In this document: in pieces, positions 60,901-62,800 of the stretch
Layout: every line of letters starts with the position of its first letter
How positions within the stretch are numbered: position 1 is the first letter of the stretch
Source: Sedimentisphaerales bacterium
GTDB lineage: Bacteria; Planctomycetota; Phycisphaerae; Sedimentisphaerales; Anaerobacaceae
NCBI GenBank assembly: GCA_016932835.1
Contig: JAFGCD010000009.1
Coordinates: forward strand, 17,811-81,810
Length of the DNA: 64,000 nt
Reading direction: 5' to 3'
Notes under the pieces: model-generated
Seen by the model: only the letters and a program-made list of their open reading frames with translations
What the model was told of the DNA's origin: nothing
Database searches by the model: none
Made by a program: the position numbers and the translations under genes

Positions 60901-62637
60901 AATGAAGGTGTTTTCCCGGCTGGTATTCGGGTCATTCGGATCGGTAATATCGCCGCTGCGCAGATACAACTGCTTGCCCTTGAAGTCTATATTCTCAAGG
61001 AACAGGCTGTTGGCTTCGGCAATAAGAGTGTCGCCGTTGTTGGCGTCGTCTATGGCGGACTGAATAGAATAATAGAGATTGTTCGCATCATTGGGATCGT
61101 CCCTGGTATTGAGGACCCTTCCCATGTCCCCGGTCGGTATCCTGTCCAAAGCGTTGTACAGATTGAGTCGCCCGCCCGACCTGCAGCAATCCTCCGGCGG
61201 GATCGGCTCATACCCAGGACCCATCGGATAATACCCCGGACGAATCGGATCGACCGTATCCATCAGGGTCTGCTTGACAATTCTCACCGGCAGCGACGGA
61301 TTATGCGACCACAGCAGCGCACAGGCGCCGGAAACGTGAGGCGCCGCCATGGACGTACCGTTCAGATACTCGTAGTCCAACCCATACCCATAAATCATTA
61401 TCCCCAGAGTAGGATAGGTCGGAAACGTACTGTAAATAAATTCGCCGGGAGCGGCGATATCGACGGAATTATACCCGTAATTCGATGTGTATGGAACCTG
61501 GTCGAAGTCATCGGTGGACATCACCGAGATGATATTGTCTAACTCATAACTCGCAGGATAGACGGGATACATATCGTTGTCCATCCCGTAGTCATTGCCC
61601 GCGGCTGCGACGAAAAGCACACCGGCACTGCCACTGCCTGCATCTTCGATCGCATCACTGAGGGCCTGTGAGTAGAATTCACCACCCCACGAAGCGTTTA
61701 TCACACTGGCGCCGTTGGCGACTGCATACTGGACAGCTTCCACCGCCTCACTGACGAACACTTCCGGCGCCTCAGGCATCATCAGAAAGTCATCCGCAAA
61801 GACCTTTAATGCCATCAGCTTGACATTCCAACACACACCCGATACGCCGATGCCGTTGTTCGCAACCGCGCCGATAGTTCCGGCTACGTGAGTGCCGTGG
61901 AAATAGGCGTCTATCGGATCGCTGTCGCCGTCGTTAGGGTCATTCGGGTCCATGCCGGCAAAATCGTAGCCGTGGACATCATCGATGTAACCGTTGTCGT
62001 CGTCGTCAACACCTGGCGTACCGTTTGCCTCGGCAATATTCACCCATATATTCGCAGCGAGGTCCGGGTGGTTATAGTCGATACCGGAATCAAGTACGGC
62101 TACTATGACGTTCGGATCCCCGGTCGCGATATCCCATGCCTCAGGGGCATCTATGTCGGCGTCGATCAGCCCAAATGTCTGGCCGATATTGTGCAGCCCC
62201 CACTGATCGATGAAGTTAGGATCCATCGGGGTCGCTAAAAGCCTGTACTTGTAATTCGGCTCGGCATACAACACATTCGCCGACGAATTGAATTTGATTA
62301 CCCCGTCCACAAGGGACGCACCCTCAGGCAGCCTGACCACGGCCAGACCGCTCACCAGCTTGTCGTATTCCCGCTCAACGGATGCTCCGCGCACGATATA
62401 ATCGGACATCATGCCCCTTATTGCGCGACGTCTCAGAGGCCCCACTATCTCCGGGCCTTCAGCCGGCTGGGAACCAGGTTCGACATCTACGAATCGAACC
62501 AGAAGCTCGCTCTGTCTATATGCACAGGAACCATCTTGCGATTGCTCGCAAAATGGTGATCCTGTTAAACCAGAACCCTCCGTGACCAAAGCTCCGTACA
62601 ACAAAATCAGTGAGCTTAACAGTATGTGTCGCTTCAT
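30964..62637 (-). CDS. Giant secreted multidomain protein: subtilase + ten beta-helix modules with embedded vWA, NIDO and two further subtilase domains + dockerin-like + FN3-like C-terminus
   Basis: Single uninterrupted ORF of 10,557 codons; signal peptide MKRHILLSSLILLYGALVTEGSG; recognisable domains throughout (listed separately); continuous low-complexity-tolerant coding pattern. Confidence 0.93.
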   Translation of the reverse strand: MKRHILLSSLILLYGALVTEGSGLTGSPFCEQSQDGSCAYRQSELLVRFVDVEPGSQPAEGPEIVGPLRRRAIRGMMSDYIVRGASVEREYDKLVSGLAVVRLPEGASLVDGVIKFNSSANVLYAEPNYKYRLLATPMDPNFIDQWGLHNIGQTFGLIDADIDAPEAWDIATGDPNVIVAVLDSGIDYNHPDLAANIWVNIAEANGTPGVDDDDNGYIDDVHGYDFAGMDPNDPNDGDSDPIDAYFHGTHVAGTIGAVANNGIGVSGVCWNVKLMALKVFADDFLMMPEAPEVFVSEAVEAVQYAVANGASVINASWGGEFYSQALSDAIEDAGSGSAGVLFVAAAGNDYGMDNDMYPVYPASYELDNIISVMSTDDFDQVPYTSNYGYNSVDIAAPGEFIYSTFPTYPTLGIMIYGYGLDYEYLNGTSMAAPHVSGACALLWSHNPSLPVRIVKQTLMDTVDPIRPGYYPMGPGYEPIPPEDCCRSGGRLNLYNALDRIPTGDMGRVLNTRDDPNDANNLYYSIQSAIDDANNGDTLIAEANSLFLENIDFKGKQLYLRSGDITDPNDPNTSRENTFILAVSEGPTVTFAGGEGPDTILEGFTISWGSAEYGGGISCDGASPTIRECIIKDNTAVYYGGGIDCYLSSPKIEDCIVTNNHTTSDTGVGGGINCEEGSPTISGTTLTYNYAHNVGGGIACYNADPNIYNCVLANNSSMYQTGGIDLENSSPKITNCTIVIDDPNVPKAGGIGAYENSAPVITNCILWGNGDDLRNCSATYSCIEDADKGPGNISVKPIFTTGPRGDYYLSQKAAGQLVDSVGVDLGVGAPTLSIQTYIKIRTSTTRTDGIPDTAPLDMGAHYKAVPAKMFDLNVTVVDANGVAIDPNDPNNPGVLHGYVDPNTGSFKQYEVVPLKAYPDDGYRVKFWRGTDLDVFIIGPNMPDVNNTDVNNVVTIITDANITICFEEIPLWQLRTSVIGGNGGIDPYHRRGAYYRDGQVVSLTAAPESGYIVDTWTGTDDDTSWANTNTVTMDSDKEVTVSFRQPKSLHVPGQYPDIQQAINAAYDHGDKVVVAAGTYNPYLDGGYSSLIIDGNSFTYYGYDFGGKALTVASEHPDDPCCVAATIIQLGSTSATAGGTYHAFIFQNGEGNDSVVEGFTILGRGEPPSSKLGGDRGADADNIYGGAITCVNGSSPTLSHLVFKDVVSRAISGGDADFNYDDPDDPNPYDDPDDPPDKADPPGPLDLNDVVVKWSQPPVVYGAGILGPRYFTGWSEESAQAPPTERAIGDDFVCDSALPVTTVRWWGVLRDYNDVGGTVPDYNLPDRFDIRIWTNQPASPWNPMSFPQPGMMIHQVTLDEYTMEFAGWDVDPRDPNGADPNTPKMCKFLFEGKFDLDQWWYQPGDYGIYWITIQAQYDTPPTGMQWGWQTRPWDPVDGGAAAVRVNLFGGMNSRVAIGFTPWDLSFELEFSPDVNDPNAVIGGLDGLDGRPGDDGLDGHAWWSNTFPPDPNIDPNEYKGARGLDGGDGGSVYGGVMYFDANASPILSNITILNCAAIAGDGGSGGNGQRGRNAQDGQDGQDGQDGQDGGDGSGGGAQGTGGDGGDGGDGGAGGKGGDGGNGGRGGNGGNSIGGALFFGPNCSPTLRFVTIKNSRTHQGLGAGGGDGGDGGNGGDGGEGGEGGTGGDPGGADGLPGMNGRGGPGGAGGHGGNMGSNGLYSWAGAIYFGENNVIDMSDTVISYATTDANAATVDYPGGAGGDGGDGGDGAGQDDEQALGSMGGIGGNGGIGNQSPGGGGPEGHGGSHGNGDWGDPIDGNPGMGDPMDPNYPTYGTSAYGAATLYDVNCIAWLRDCTISYNKAGVSTGTSLYTGGGYGGGELYMGLAAATMDRCKFVGNVALFGGGAQCFGPYCDIEVNDCDYTDNVCGMDGGGLYFTSDCNLAVVDSRFTGNSAANYSTTSLTSALPSLQDYNPGVQYTGSGGAIYAGGVMYSTTTGVYPNYVTVTYWRNNSNVSVESSQFIGNQAIFGGGLYWHGEGSQIRIVDSALHNNIASHGGGMFWSNGAPEIIGCSIRGNNADAHQIELVDRTLLGYSILYSYLSDQEMYGGGGGLFCWSSDAKIENCFITNNYASGSGGGVYIGGDPNIPIVRNCLIKGNSAVLDGGGIGSYWYASPEIRNCTIVDNKAEDPRVPTNGRGGGLSCSYESKTLLIDSILWGNSGMNGDQIAMGSNLEPVYIDRPAELTVSHCDIQGGQPGIFSEPGHIVNYLAGNIDSDPNLILPYYYLSQTAAGNPADSPCVDTGSGLAVDLGLDEYTTRSDGVADAGTADMGLHYPTAMGQLSLTVNVIGTHGTVAPMTGMFNKYTVVELVATTDPGYRVRWTGTDDDTSAALTNTVTMHCDKVVTAIIEQPRILHVPSPQFPRIEVAVDAAEDGDTIVVNEGVYRGEDIMILGKAITLTGTNPDDPCSVAATILDGRGYLSRGITISSACGPDTVINGLTIANYRWTRVDRLPPPNPGNNGRFGYDIWGGGIYVSSGAKPTISNCRIVNCGVIAGDPSAGNAGANAGDPQNPNDPDSPPWPIGQLGGIGGDGGSAFGGGIMCAPYSGPTITGCTIEDCFVTATNGANAGSGGNATADGYTVAGSGNDGGRGGDALGGGIFVGQGSSVKIIDCLIRNCRVTGGNGGRAGDGGPADDDNSIGGNGGRGGESGRSYGAGIYLDAKALATVRNTRVVDCEGFGANAGDGGNYGDASGNSRTMGDAGTGGGYFGEYWRRSALGSGVYCGPYSLVNFENCEIARNEMNNGMSGRGGDPYAAERPVPVVRYMIPTYGAGVFGDTGSTLKFVACHVTDNNSVKVADTGDPTDPNATGTRISPYVSFGGGLSTVRAESVTIADSNFFGNDVTVGGGLYIDQTDLEIADSNISGNVAFKGAGLYAAECENAEITRSFFTENQAMRPGGEGGGIYIASTPMQVTDTLIQRNHSEYSGGGVYVSGTDSIPVTLSNCLITANSGIKDGGGVSAFWNSELEIANCTIADNELLGAPSYGGGLFASYGSNVKVINSIIWGNQTKYDGTQIGVGSGDESFPQPAKVDVTYSIVEPEPNDANQFGPTALDIAFVIDSTGSMGSDIAAVKTAATQITDLIGRTIPDFRIAVVDYRDFDDPNFGYGSPGDWAYRIRSPFTRNVAQAIAGLNAIQAGGGADMPESVYCGLMGAINGVSLAQTLTANGAARFIDPNGPGIGAWRPGTRVARAIIIMADAPPHDPEPFTNYILTDVVDAATAQPTPIAIFSIPVRGAPAAVTYLTALSQGTGGAVFDATTPQEVVDAMMQAISLLAWVPPAIYVEQGCILTGWNDAANLWDPNNFNLDSDPNFTHGYYLSHIATHQPIDSNAIDAGSDLASVFGLDAYTTRIDGVNDVNIVDLGYHYSEGVAQYELTVNVIDDGNDPGIHGYADPNSGMYFDGEIVTLTVHPDPNYWLDGWYDVNDILLGIGRTLDVVMDANQVINVKFRKGRKILVSGGGPELRDAVNEAKNGDTIVVTAGTYDGNIDFGGKEIRVIGVIPDDPNQVARTIIDAAGTRGFILANNEGPGAIINGVTIINGGTDQPGGGIYIDANSSPLIVNVSISNCNVTGAPGGAIYIDSNSNPTFINVEIEGCSVDGANGGGIYLSERGVATFRDVRISNCTATGGSGGAVFCDLETTTVFEQCEFTDNFADNFGGGLFFNDEGITSLTQCAFVGNTANIHAGAVRFDVNCISELLYCHFEDNDSVNQGGGIACDIGNEINITDSNFVNNDSGFGGALYCDANAVASVTGSMFVHSDANEEGGAIYFTDANTFTIADCNIAYNSALSGGGLYCLSSPTATLADCSIMYNKAALNQGGGIFCFEGLASIEDCEITNNNAGTSGGGMYLGGDFEPLVKNCLVTENTASRDGAGISVNWQAQAIIANCTIAENRLSGLNNYGGGMYLSYESTAEIIDSIIWDNLAANGAQIAVASGDLPYPMISALNVSYCDIGPRWDFNDVELMDMNSSSTPPTLPSGPVLVDADSIYGQFDAGQDRVKVIVRLADPAGLLSMTNWNSAASVANYRNEIAGRQNMVLTSLTPTEFTLNYRYQNFASFALEVTEAGLNELIDNPAVANISPVRELDWAMAQALALTNALQVRQTYSGVNASVAICDSGFDYTHPALGGGGFPNAKIIGGYDFGSNDPDPMTDGHPHGTCCAGMAGGWNTSVGDYIGGVAPDCGIYAMKISIGMGGPLTNACLAAWDWCVTHRDDDPTKPIVVISNSWGGSIFNDPVAADQFDPAFAAAADVVNAAGIAIMAASGNNGFAGQGISWPAAMSKVISVGAVNDITDQVSNYSNTADILDILAPGDWIYTTDIVGPNGYDAGDYFADFAGTSAACPFAAGAYAVIQDASFARSGGYMQPAAIRSLLIATGNAVTDTKVAITKPRLNLAAALQGFGGPPIYIAQGCLLNDWVAPDSNNYSGWDPNLWDIGGDSYVIEEDPNFVYGYYLSQLAAGQVVESNCVDGGSDLAAALGLDSRTTRIDGVNDVDIVDLGYHYAAGVTKYELTALVAEDPNDPGIHGTVDPNSGWYYDGTVVTVRAAGYPGYFLDGWYDVNDVLLSRNKNLDLVMDSNQLVIAKFRQPDNIEVSGGGSAILTAMATAGNGDTLVVAAGTYDGGIDFNGREIKISSTNPDDPNIVAATIIDGRFFDRAVVFSGGEDAGSVLNGLTIVNGSLSGESGGAIYVGEESSPIVANVIIANCTVFNGNGGAIFVDANSSPVFRNVTVDDCMVLTGNGGAIFVDVNSAPTFERCTVTNCSALGGAGGAGYFEQDSNALFVDCDFFGNFASFGGGGFYYAGQSIAMLNRCDFINNNTNTDGGAIYWAPACLAQVADCNVIGNYAADAGGGIYSHMDGSIAVVDCNLSNNAATYGGAAYFEPNCVATIAESDMFRNAADEDGGAVYYTYADNISIEDCNIVANDAVRGAGIFSMESPNSRITGCSIADNEAARVVMMYDYWMIDPNDPNVPPMPVIVPDPNDPNIIAIPYVDRSGIGQGGGIYSFAGPNMIADCDISGNWTSSSGGGVYLAGGDYDTTHIHNCVISSNAAVRDGGGVSNNWQNELVISSCTIADNFLSGIAAYGGGLYCAYDANAVVIDSIIWGNTGNRGSEISVGSGDWAFPMPSRVKVVNSDVDLRTAEIGALIWPNVWPALRPGLDYETLPGGFGMSSGLVPVGFPVNFMGVTYDDLYVNENGNVTFEAPLFGFNPAGLTSNIGTAIIAPFFADVDTSLTAPVAYGQGMVDGHQAFGVTWLNVGYAVMNADKTNSFQLVFIDRSDIKPGDFDIEFNYQTLNWETGDFDGGFNGFGGDSARAGLSNGTGLAGTFYEIPGSGISRYFLNTSATGLIYGSRNSIVPGRYIFPVRGGMLDIAQTGMPIYVEQDSVVYGYEPNDPNFPLDPNDPNEPWDPNTNNMWGDPNFVLGPLGDYYLSHIGAGRLQLVDSNCIDAGSDLADVLGLGAADEYNTTRSDMIPDDGIVDLGYHYPQRAIQYDVIITVEGPGSVAADPNTVNAEHRLHDPNNGVYVFRYNRGTAVELTAEPNEGYRVASWTGTVDEPAWNQAVNWVLVDSNETILLEFEEDILRVLKVPMEYSTIQAAIDAAGHGGAAVVLAEGVHYVTNPEGIDLQGKGISVMSTDPTDPNVVARTIIDAGGSRYAPGRAFRFHSGEGPDTVIRGVTIRGGYVVGNTGTAGRSGIFRPVPYTTTWREDIQTPPPPRAEEGNDVEGYAYGGGILCEYSSSPTIMDCIIMGNTVVAAYGGNGAQGKSAEGSNPPVWTYPGAPDPYEIGDGQWGGHGGDGMGNGYGGGIAVRSGSDPIIKNCIFNNNAARGAFGGDGGAGGQAATDSDYASNGGNGGTGIGDGFGGAIYVENGSMPTIENCTFIENEATTGLPAPGGAAGWGAPREPQYPRAPVVAEGMDGAVFAVDGPAGGAVYFRNADANLTGCTFIENKAYIAQQTSLPSETVVLPITSVFVENDDNFHYLDYVYEPAPVGTAGAGFGAGENIEVSLTNLEFFDGFGGATSFEPNCIVNISECLFKNNTNARTGGAITMAESGLLDVVACEFIGNDANTAGGAISTDSDAVITDCLFEDNQAWTNGGAIEAYFPYAGFDPNINPTLTIILESCSFLDNKTAGTSTGGGGAVYMKDFVATVNDCDFIGNTAASGGAMLVTLGDIIISGGRIIDNLSVGGDGYAMGGALMIADTRSTVENCILSDNTARDVSGSGGAITYYGSAARSILNNCLLTENSAVFRGGAVAMYLFATPTITNCTFVGNKANTRGGAVFADWSSEPIISDSIFAGSGKGAIVEVVGDSADAAITYSLFYDNPDGDYATFNSNTGITITKTAAEYDATNIIADPVFAAGSFGDFYLNQASSPAVNSGGSTAADAGMDTLTTDPAGLADSGQVDIGYHYSDRLLAPEYDVTITVVGGHGTVEFGGPTPLAEDPATATATFTAGTEVTLIATPDPNYRVLTWNALDEETGWKLNPISDPHWNRSILPLVINSNRILTVQFEPNVSSVLKVPQDYLTIEDALFDARSGDQIIVSQGIHYILDPNGIDFEGKAVILMSTDPDDPNVVARTIIDCQGTKYMPKRAFQFHSGEEDTAVVMGFTIRNGIATGPVGIAGRYAVYYPIPYQSTDPDNINAMPKAERGEDATGDGYGGAILCTNGSSPTITNCVITDCLVTGAVGGQGAMGVDIIDPGQTEWYYIPGDLTGDEQAATQMTETQWGGDGGDGMGIGHGGAIACLDGSSPVITNCLFRNNEAGGGWGGTAGDGGIYNGANGPRSWGGYGGNSYGVGVGGAIYAEQGSVPVIIDCNFTNNIASTGPIGVGGAVGNGDERDPPADGPDGYAYSYYDGGTGVNLGLGVIYDPYLGYIYDPYLGYIYDPTGYYGITNIAGGAIYFGADVDGTVSNCVFTDNAAFDTYYTTDATQVDSVQTPIYTNGAAVYSVAENNITIENCDFIRSLGNTVYCEPMCRLDIDNCLFEGGTGASNGGGLYMGLGGYADVNDCVFAGNTVTANGGAVLTFSDADFARCSFSGNEAGNDGGAVEAYYNTGDPNTHVILNLNFESCGFVGNKATLGLYGYGGAVHMQDFDAAFDDCYFVNNKSKSGGALFLIKGRTSITGGYINENLAMGASGFDTSGVLTTSILGVGLISGSAVGDANGLFDTVGKFGEAHWIDLSASVSMGGGAAFVDNEVLVENCIIQNNRVWSTNGSGGGLVFYGNSANHLLKNCLLTGNSAKSEGGAVSSLLYAVPKIQNCTFADNSAERYGGAVYSDWMSEVIVSDSIFQNCNRAAIAEEDFGGTVVRNSLFDGNPDGDYGLWNSATQQMTISSGPAIDPTNIAANPLFVAGPMGDYYLSQIAAGQSVDSPAVNAGSDTAFALGLIGRSTRTDGMFDTGVVDLGYHFPRHTDLSQYQLNVTVLDSHGSVDPGSGTYYDGSLVTLTASPKTGWRVKRWTGTADDWSRDNVNFVVMLDDRDITIEFEQPQVIVIGDPNYTSIQRGIDQAQNGDIVVVPTGNWDPPYPGLPAPEIVLTLDKGITLTSSNPDDPCSVAATVLDNIIFYVSTVDTEATIDGFTITNSRMYISYCSPTIRNCVFRSNNWFGADGDNGDNGDGEDGTSVSGGAMVIYNGSPIVQNCIFDDCSVTGGDGGRGSDANPYGHDGGWAGWAYGGAAYIGYGSNPRFAGCTFRNCFARGGSGGDGGNSTASPQEHGGRGGNYTWSPSEETGPGTYPNWYWWNGWSWGPYDADGLPSATVSADGTAVSYGGYYKDYWRYSGHGGAVYIENDSNPLFVDCNFIDNHTYGGLSGLGGEEWPTPDVRMIIENFGGAVYACYGSKPQFMGCDFRDNTADKTIDANEYSLLNPPEDVYVSYGGTIAAENGAWPTLIDCNITGGDASVGGAIYWSDADMTITDSNISDSTAYHGAGLYAVDANAIITGTTVTRNHAYIEPIALPVDANGVPDPNGFAGYNPGTIFGQGGGLYSLSSMVDVADSVFTDNVASASGGGIYYNASDHVPDDQPLLHNSLVTKNRAGRDGGGISANWFAGLTISNSTISDNIVSGSISAGPGMGGGLYCSYQSSVDVMNSIIWDNFASEGAQVAVAAGSLFEPRQSQLTITYTDIGPRFDPNALSLDGAGTLSGTGIAPDGGGGGPKLIDSRAIYSQFDAGAEMVRVIVTLVDPAELRAVTNWNSAQSVSLLRTEIARRQSVVMSSLAPTEFISKHTYENVSAFSGEITRSGLNKLLVNSAVAHIEPVRKVQPMLRQAMRLANASEVRNIYDGTGVAIAIVDSGVDYTHPFLGGGGFPNSKVIGGYDFGANDRDPYPDPVPGFAGLEAHGTACAGIAAGSLGEAGDYVGGVAPNAKVYAIKITWVGTPGASPFEAFTDSMIASWDWCITHRNDDPANPIKVISNSVGIPDMPFNDSHVADSFSPAATHAADTAVGLGITILAASGNDGFPGWGISWPSAISNVISVGGVEDITDQVMAYSNAGDMLDVLAPADPMYTLDIVGLGGFTPGDFWPAFNGTSSACPFAAGAVADVQQAAKAKLGRFLTPAEVRNLLAATGDPVTDTKVDLTRPRVNLGRALTGSSGPPIYLEKGCILNDFVSPDSNSYWGWDPNWDPDSGNIEEDPIFTADYYLGQIDAGQPAESNCVDGGNAFAAELGLDTYTTRIDGANDVNVVDMGYHHRQGVDIYELSVTVVEDMNDPGIHGIVDPNYGRYYDGTTVTLRAFPDEGYFLKGWYDANDARITSARELDVVMDSDKIFYARFRKPLEIEVSGGGEALYDAITVAENGDTLIVAAGTYNGDINFRGKEIAIVSTNPDDPNIVARAIVDCRNATRAFTFNTGEGPGALIDGLTIINGNTFGEPGGGIYIGEGSSPTIVNVVIADCNVSFAGGGGIYVDANSSPIFSNVTVRNCSVDQSGHGGGVFIDVNSSPTFEFCTVESCSADGFGGGLYSSTDSSITLADCNFVDNHANYSGGAVYTASGSSILTTCLFENNSADVSGGGVFHNVGCVSDVVDCNFTGNSAAGLLAMTYMPDPNDPNSVIIVTDNSLGKGGGIRCNEDTQISIIATYFGGNTADYGGGAYFDANCAGMVQWSELVHNEAEEDGGGIYLTDSNGLSVADCNVAFNTSVRGAGLFCVDSPDSTITNCKIRYNRAFRLVDIVSYALLDPNDPNVTIPADPTDPNFDPTDPNLIIVTSEVEDANAVSQGGGIYSFAGPNSISGCNISRNVTGTSGGGVYFAANGNQSIDFANNLVTQNKSGRDGGGISSNWFSDLQISNCTIAHNVTGDVNDPYWTGYGGGLHCSYDAGADIINTIIWGNRGYVGSQIYVGTGFTPDPRPSVVNVSYSDVMGWQVPGEPGMVDPNAIFVDTGCTLGWNSGTILNETPMFVGGYYLSQVAAGQAVDSPALDTGGYVVGIPGYGEMTTALNAMPDTGRIDMGYHYPIRACRLEIDVVDSNGTFVMTPQLDPNDTTGGWLNYGTVAILTGMPNEGYRVRGWYDANEVLLSTERVFEVVVDSNITIILDFEPVRTIAVYGQADAIQQAVDQAKTGDTLVVYSGTYDGGINLRGKDITLVSSNPDDANVVADTIIDCNGGVRGFIFNTNEDANTIVDGFTIINGGVTGEHGGGIFIDANTHPTLINLVIRDCVATSADPNDPNSTGNGGGVYVGQDSAPTFINVSVINCSADIGGGAFCDFNSVPIFDHCTFRDNFADFGGGLAYDSNCVSVVTGCNFVGNTAGDPNAATDPNIVNTVELASGGGLYVEPNSVITVADCNFSQNEAVLGAGLYADPNTELSVSASTFIDNVASDYGGAMFWYGTMDIADCNVSHNTALYGGGLAGVYSPRTTITRSAIWYNRAALPLPDDPNVAVDPNDPNTLLIADPNIPVTSGSGGGFFCFATPAVLRDSIIRHNHADTSGGGIYIAGNLSDADIFNCLLVNNAAGRDGGGISANWYAKPYISNCTFVTNAAPGLSGQRGSTGLGGGLNVSYHADTQVIDSIFWDNYALIGHEMAVFTGYEFDPRPGTLAVWYSDVKNGEDDVYVDDGCTLHWGTGNIDANPLFVEGVYDDYYLSSIATGHPADSPCTDTGSTYAGDVGLVGYTTRIDGAPDTGIVNLGYHRLNQEPCRLCDLVYDGIINFFDYARVADAWLDEGCSDGDGWCDGSDVTFDNSVNLKDVSFVADCWLVEDLSPPLPDPAEWAIEPQLFGSRADMTAVKAYDFWGWPVEYYFECVRGDCHDSGWIPTRTYSDNGLATGVRYGYRVKARDTSPRLNETGWSDVVYVGDEDTTPPAGLAWVFEPYAIAPNSVAMIATAFDASGVEYSFENITISGHESGWQDEPNWVDTYLDPNTEYCYRVRARDKSLAHNMTLWSDVACVTTPLPPDMIPPTPNPMLWDANDPNMLPTEIYIDANAGLFGYGVTMTCVVANDVSGVWYEFDCLENNDGDSGWIGVNTWTTPALGRTAQYLTFRVRARDAYWNMTDWSYPVPAYPQGMVRRYDDYPPYMRP
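30990..31910 (-). repeat. Three C-terminal FN3-like repeats of the giant protein
   Basis: Repeated pattern: P.(E/L)W...P, DSGW/ESGW/DSGW, YGYRVKARD / YCYRVRARD / LTFRVRARD, (G/L)WSDV. Confidence 0.65.
31925..32110 (-). other. Domain: dockerin-like pair near the C-terminus of the giant protein
   Basis: Two similar units: DLVYDGIINFFDYARVADAWL and DVTFDNSVNLKDVSFVADCWL. Confidence 0.6.
36700..38045 (-). other. Domain: I9-like propeptide + subtilase (S8) no. 3 of the giant protein
   Basis: VRVIVTLVDPAELRAVTNWNSAQ...IEPVRKV; IAIVDSGVDYTHP, EAHGTACAGIAAG, NGTSSACPFAAGAVA. Confidence 0.9.
41834..41905 (-). repeat. 24-bp tandem repeat (about 2.7 copies) encoding DPYLGYIY
   Basis: ggatcatatatgtagccgaggtaa / ggatcatatatgtaaccgaggtaa / ggatcgtatatg..; peptide VIYDPYLGYIYDPYLGYIYDPTGYYG. 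Confidence 0.9.
46390..47080 (-). other. Domain: NIDO (nidogen-like) inserted in the giant protein
   Basis: LYVNENGNVTFEAPLFGF, GTAIIAPFFADVDTS, FGVTWLNVGY, NSFQLVFIDRSDIKPGDFDIEFNYQTLNWETGDFDGG, ARAGLSNGTG. Confidence 0.82.
49230..50570 (-). other. Domain: I9-like propeptide + subtilase (S8) no. 2 of the giant protein
   Basis: VKVIVRLADPAGLLSM...SPVRELDW propeptide-like; SVAICDSGFDYTHP, HPHGTCCAGMAGG, AGTSAACPFAAGAYA. Confidence 0.9.
52660..53330 (-). other. Domain: von Willebrand factor A inserted in the giant protein
   Basis: LDIAFVIDSTGSMGSDIAAVKTAATQI (MIDAS DSTGS), FRIAVVDYRDF, ARAIIIMADAPPHDPE. Confidence 0.9.
57225..58205 (-). repeat. Gly-rich (GGDGG/GQDG) low-complexity loops within a beta-helix block
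   Basis: Peptide GQDGQDGQDGQDGQDGGDGSGGGAQGTGGDGGDGGDGGAGGKGGDGGNGGRGGNGG and similar; DNA dominated by gccgccgtc repeats. Confidence 0.9.
61290..62230 (-). other. Domain: subtilase (S8) no. 1 of the giant protein
   Basis: VIVAVLDSGIDYNHPDL (Asp), FHGTHVAGTIG (His), AAAGN, NGTSMAAPHVSGACALL (Ser). Confidence 0.93.
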
Positions 62638-62800
62638 AATTCCGTTTCCATAAATTGTCTTTTAGCATCCCCTAGAACATCAGACCCCTCCAGATATCAA
62701 ATCGGGCAATTGGGTTATGAATTTGACCTACGTTTTATAAAAAAATGAAGGCGTAGTCCTCTTATCCCGAAAACATGGCCCCATAACTACCCCCTGCTCC

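Noticed and set aside
30964-62637. Possibility that the giant ORF is several genes fused by sequencing error
   Set aside because: No frame change is seen at any module boundary and all domains, including the dockerin-like and FN3-like C-terminus, are in one frame; an assembly collapse or join still needs long-read confirmation.
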